Source: Betaproteobacteria bacterium
Lineage (GTDB): Bacteria > Pseudomonadota > Gammaproteobacteria > Burkholderiales > Gallionellaceae
Direction: 5' to 3'
NCBI GenBank assembly: GCA_028871775.1
Contig: JAGWMH010000092.1
Span: 1 to 7,162, forward strand
DNA: 7,162 nucleotides
The notes under the pieces: model-generated
Databases searched by the model: none
What the model was told of the DNA's origin: nothing
Seen by the model: only the letters and a program-made list of their open reading frames with translations
Shown here: positions 6,635 through 7,162 of the stretch, one piece after another
Position numbering within the stretch: position 1 is the stretch's first letter
Layout: every line of letters begins with the position of its first letter
Program-made: the position numbers and the translations under genes

Positions 6635-6654
6635 CCAACGAAAAGAGAACCCGC

Positions 6655-7002
6655 ATGATTACCATAGAACAAACCGACACCCTGCTCAACGTTAACGTAT
6701 TGGGCGAATTCACCCTGGCCGATTTCAAGCAATTCGAAGAGAACGCACTCTACAAACTCAAGTCGCCCGGCGAAGTCAACCTGCTGTTCGACCTGCGCGA
6801 CATGATCGGTTACACGGTGGACGTGGCATGGGAGGAAATCAAGTTTTTCAGCCGCGAACACCAGCATGATTTCAGCAAGATTGCCGTGGTCACCGATGAC
6901 CAGTGGCTCACCTGGCAGGCGTGGCTGTCGCGCCTGTTCGTGGACGCCGACATTCGTGTGTTCACAGATTACAGCGAAGCGCGGACTTGGGTTCAAATTT
7001 AG
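6655..7002 (+). CDS. SpoIIAA-like STAS/SEC14-fold protein
   Basis: The 115-aa soluble protein resembles the SpoIIAA-like family (Pfam PF11964, formerly DUF3478), small single-domain proteins with a STAS/SEC14-type alpha/beta fold. Its role is poorly known; proposed functions include binding of lipophilic ligands or regulation. The pattern is typical: a beta strand TLLNVNVLGEFTLADFKQF (9-27), the central strand VNLLFDLRDM (41-50), a helix VAWEEIKFFSREH (57-69), the strand KIAVVTDDQWLTWQAWLSR (75-93), and the end ADIRVFTDYSEARTWV (98-113). There is no signal peptide or membrane segment. The frame is open far upstream, but that part is the shadow of the permease. ATG 6655 is chosen because it follows the permease stop by 20 nt, has AAGAGA about 7 nt before it, and gives the family length. 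Close spacing to the permease gene suggests one transcript. Confidence 0.85.
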   Translation: MITIEQTDTLLNVNVLGEFTLADFKQFEENALYKLKSPGEVNLLFDLRDMIGYTVDVAWEEIKFFSREHQHDFSKIAVVTDDQWLTWQAWLSRLFVDADIRVFTDYSEARTWVQI

Positions 7003-7018
7003 GAGATTGAGCGCGCAG

Positions 7019-7162
7019 ATGTCATTTGAGCAATTGCTACATGTCTCGAAACTTGGTCACGCCGAGTTTTCCCACAATTTGCTTGTGTTCGAGTGGCAAG
7101 AGAAAAGACAACATCTCGCGGTCTATGTTCGAGACTTGCCGAGACTGGTCGAAGAGTACCGA
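7019..7162 (+). CDS. Unrecognised protein, N-terminal 48 residues only
   Basis: An open frame starts MSFEQLLHVSKLGHAEF and runs uninterrupted off the window edge. I do not recognise a family. The fragment is soluble, mixed-charge and probably alpha/beta, with no signal peptide. AGGAG (7001-7005) lies 13 nt before the ATG, rather far. An in-frame TTG at 7007 is the only earlier option and is too close to that AGGAG. It begins 16 nt after the STAS-like gene and could be in the same transcript. Codon choice differs from the neighbours: all four Arg codons are AGA or CGA, all three Gln codons are CAA, and Leu uses TTG, CTT and CTA more than CTG. This hints at foreign origin, but 48 codons is a small sample. 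It could still be a spurious frame. Confidence 0.6.
   Translation, partial: MSFEQLLHVSKLGHAEFSHNLLVFEWQEKRQHLAVYVRDLPRLVEEYR

Noticed and set aside
5980..6654. Upstream extension of the STAS-like frame to an ATG at 5980
   Set aside because: That part is an out-of-frame reading of the permease; the family length and ribosome binding site support ATG 6655.

Overview
The window reads as ordinary chromosome from a GC-rich proteobacterium, most likely a betaproteobacterium. The evidence is protein resemblance, strong G/C preference at third codon positions, and the order xseB-ispA-dxs-folE2, an arrangement I associate with Betaproteobacteria such as the Nitrosomonadales. The taxonomic call is inference. 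I see no phage genes, transposase, CRISPR, rRNA or tRNA.

Left part, minus strand: a 3'-truncated wrbA (flavoprotein NAD(P)H:quinone oxidoreductase) starts at 392. About 330 bp with no convincing gene follows, holding one plus-strand hairpin with a T-run. Next are a stand-alone class I glutamine amidotransferase (1445 to 720) and folE2 (2295 to 1486), separated by 40 bp that are mostly a GC-rich palindrome.

Middle, minus strand: a tight transcription unit of xseB (5407 to 5132), ispA (5139 to 4249) and dxs (4249 to 2405). The coding ends overlap by 8 bp and 1 bp, which suggests translational coupling. Dxs makes DXP, the entry compound of the MEP isoprenoid pathway. IspA condenses the resulting C5 units to farnesyl diphosphate. 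XseB is the small subunit of exonuclease VII and is a frequent ispA neighbour. folE2 (GTP to dihydroneopterin triphosphate, for folate) lies downstream of dxs with its own candidate -10 box.

Right part: a divergent intergenic region (about 5408 to 5788) carries a 165-bp nested inverted repeat that looks like a non-autonomous dispersed element. Rightward genes follow: a ten-helix EamA/DMT permease (5789 to 6634), a SpoIIAA-like STAS/SEC14 protein (6655 to 7002), and the start of an unrecognised ORF (7019 to the window edge) with visibly different codon choice.

No new multi-gene system is evident. The points most worth checking are the nested inverted repeat, the palindrome that abuts and contributes to the folE2 stop codon, a 15-bp tandem duplication at the permease start, and the odd codon use of the last ORF.
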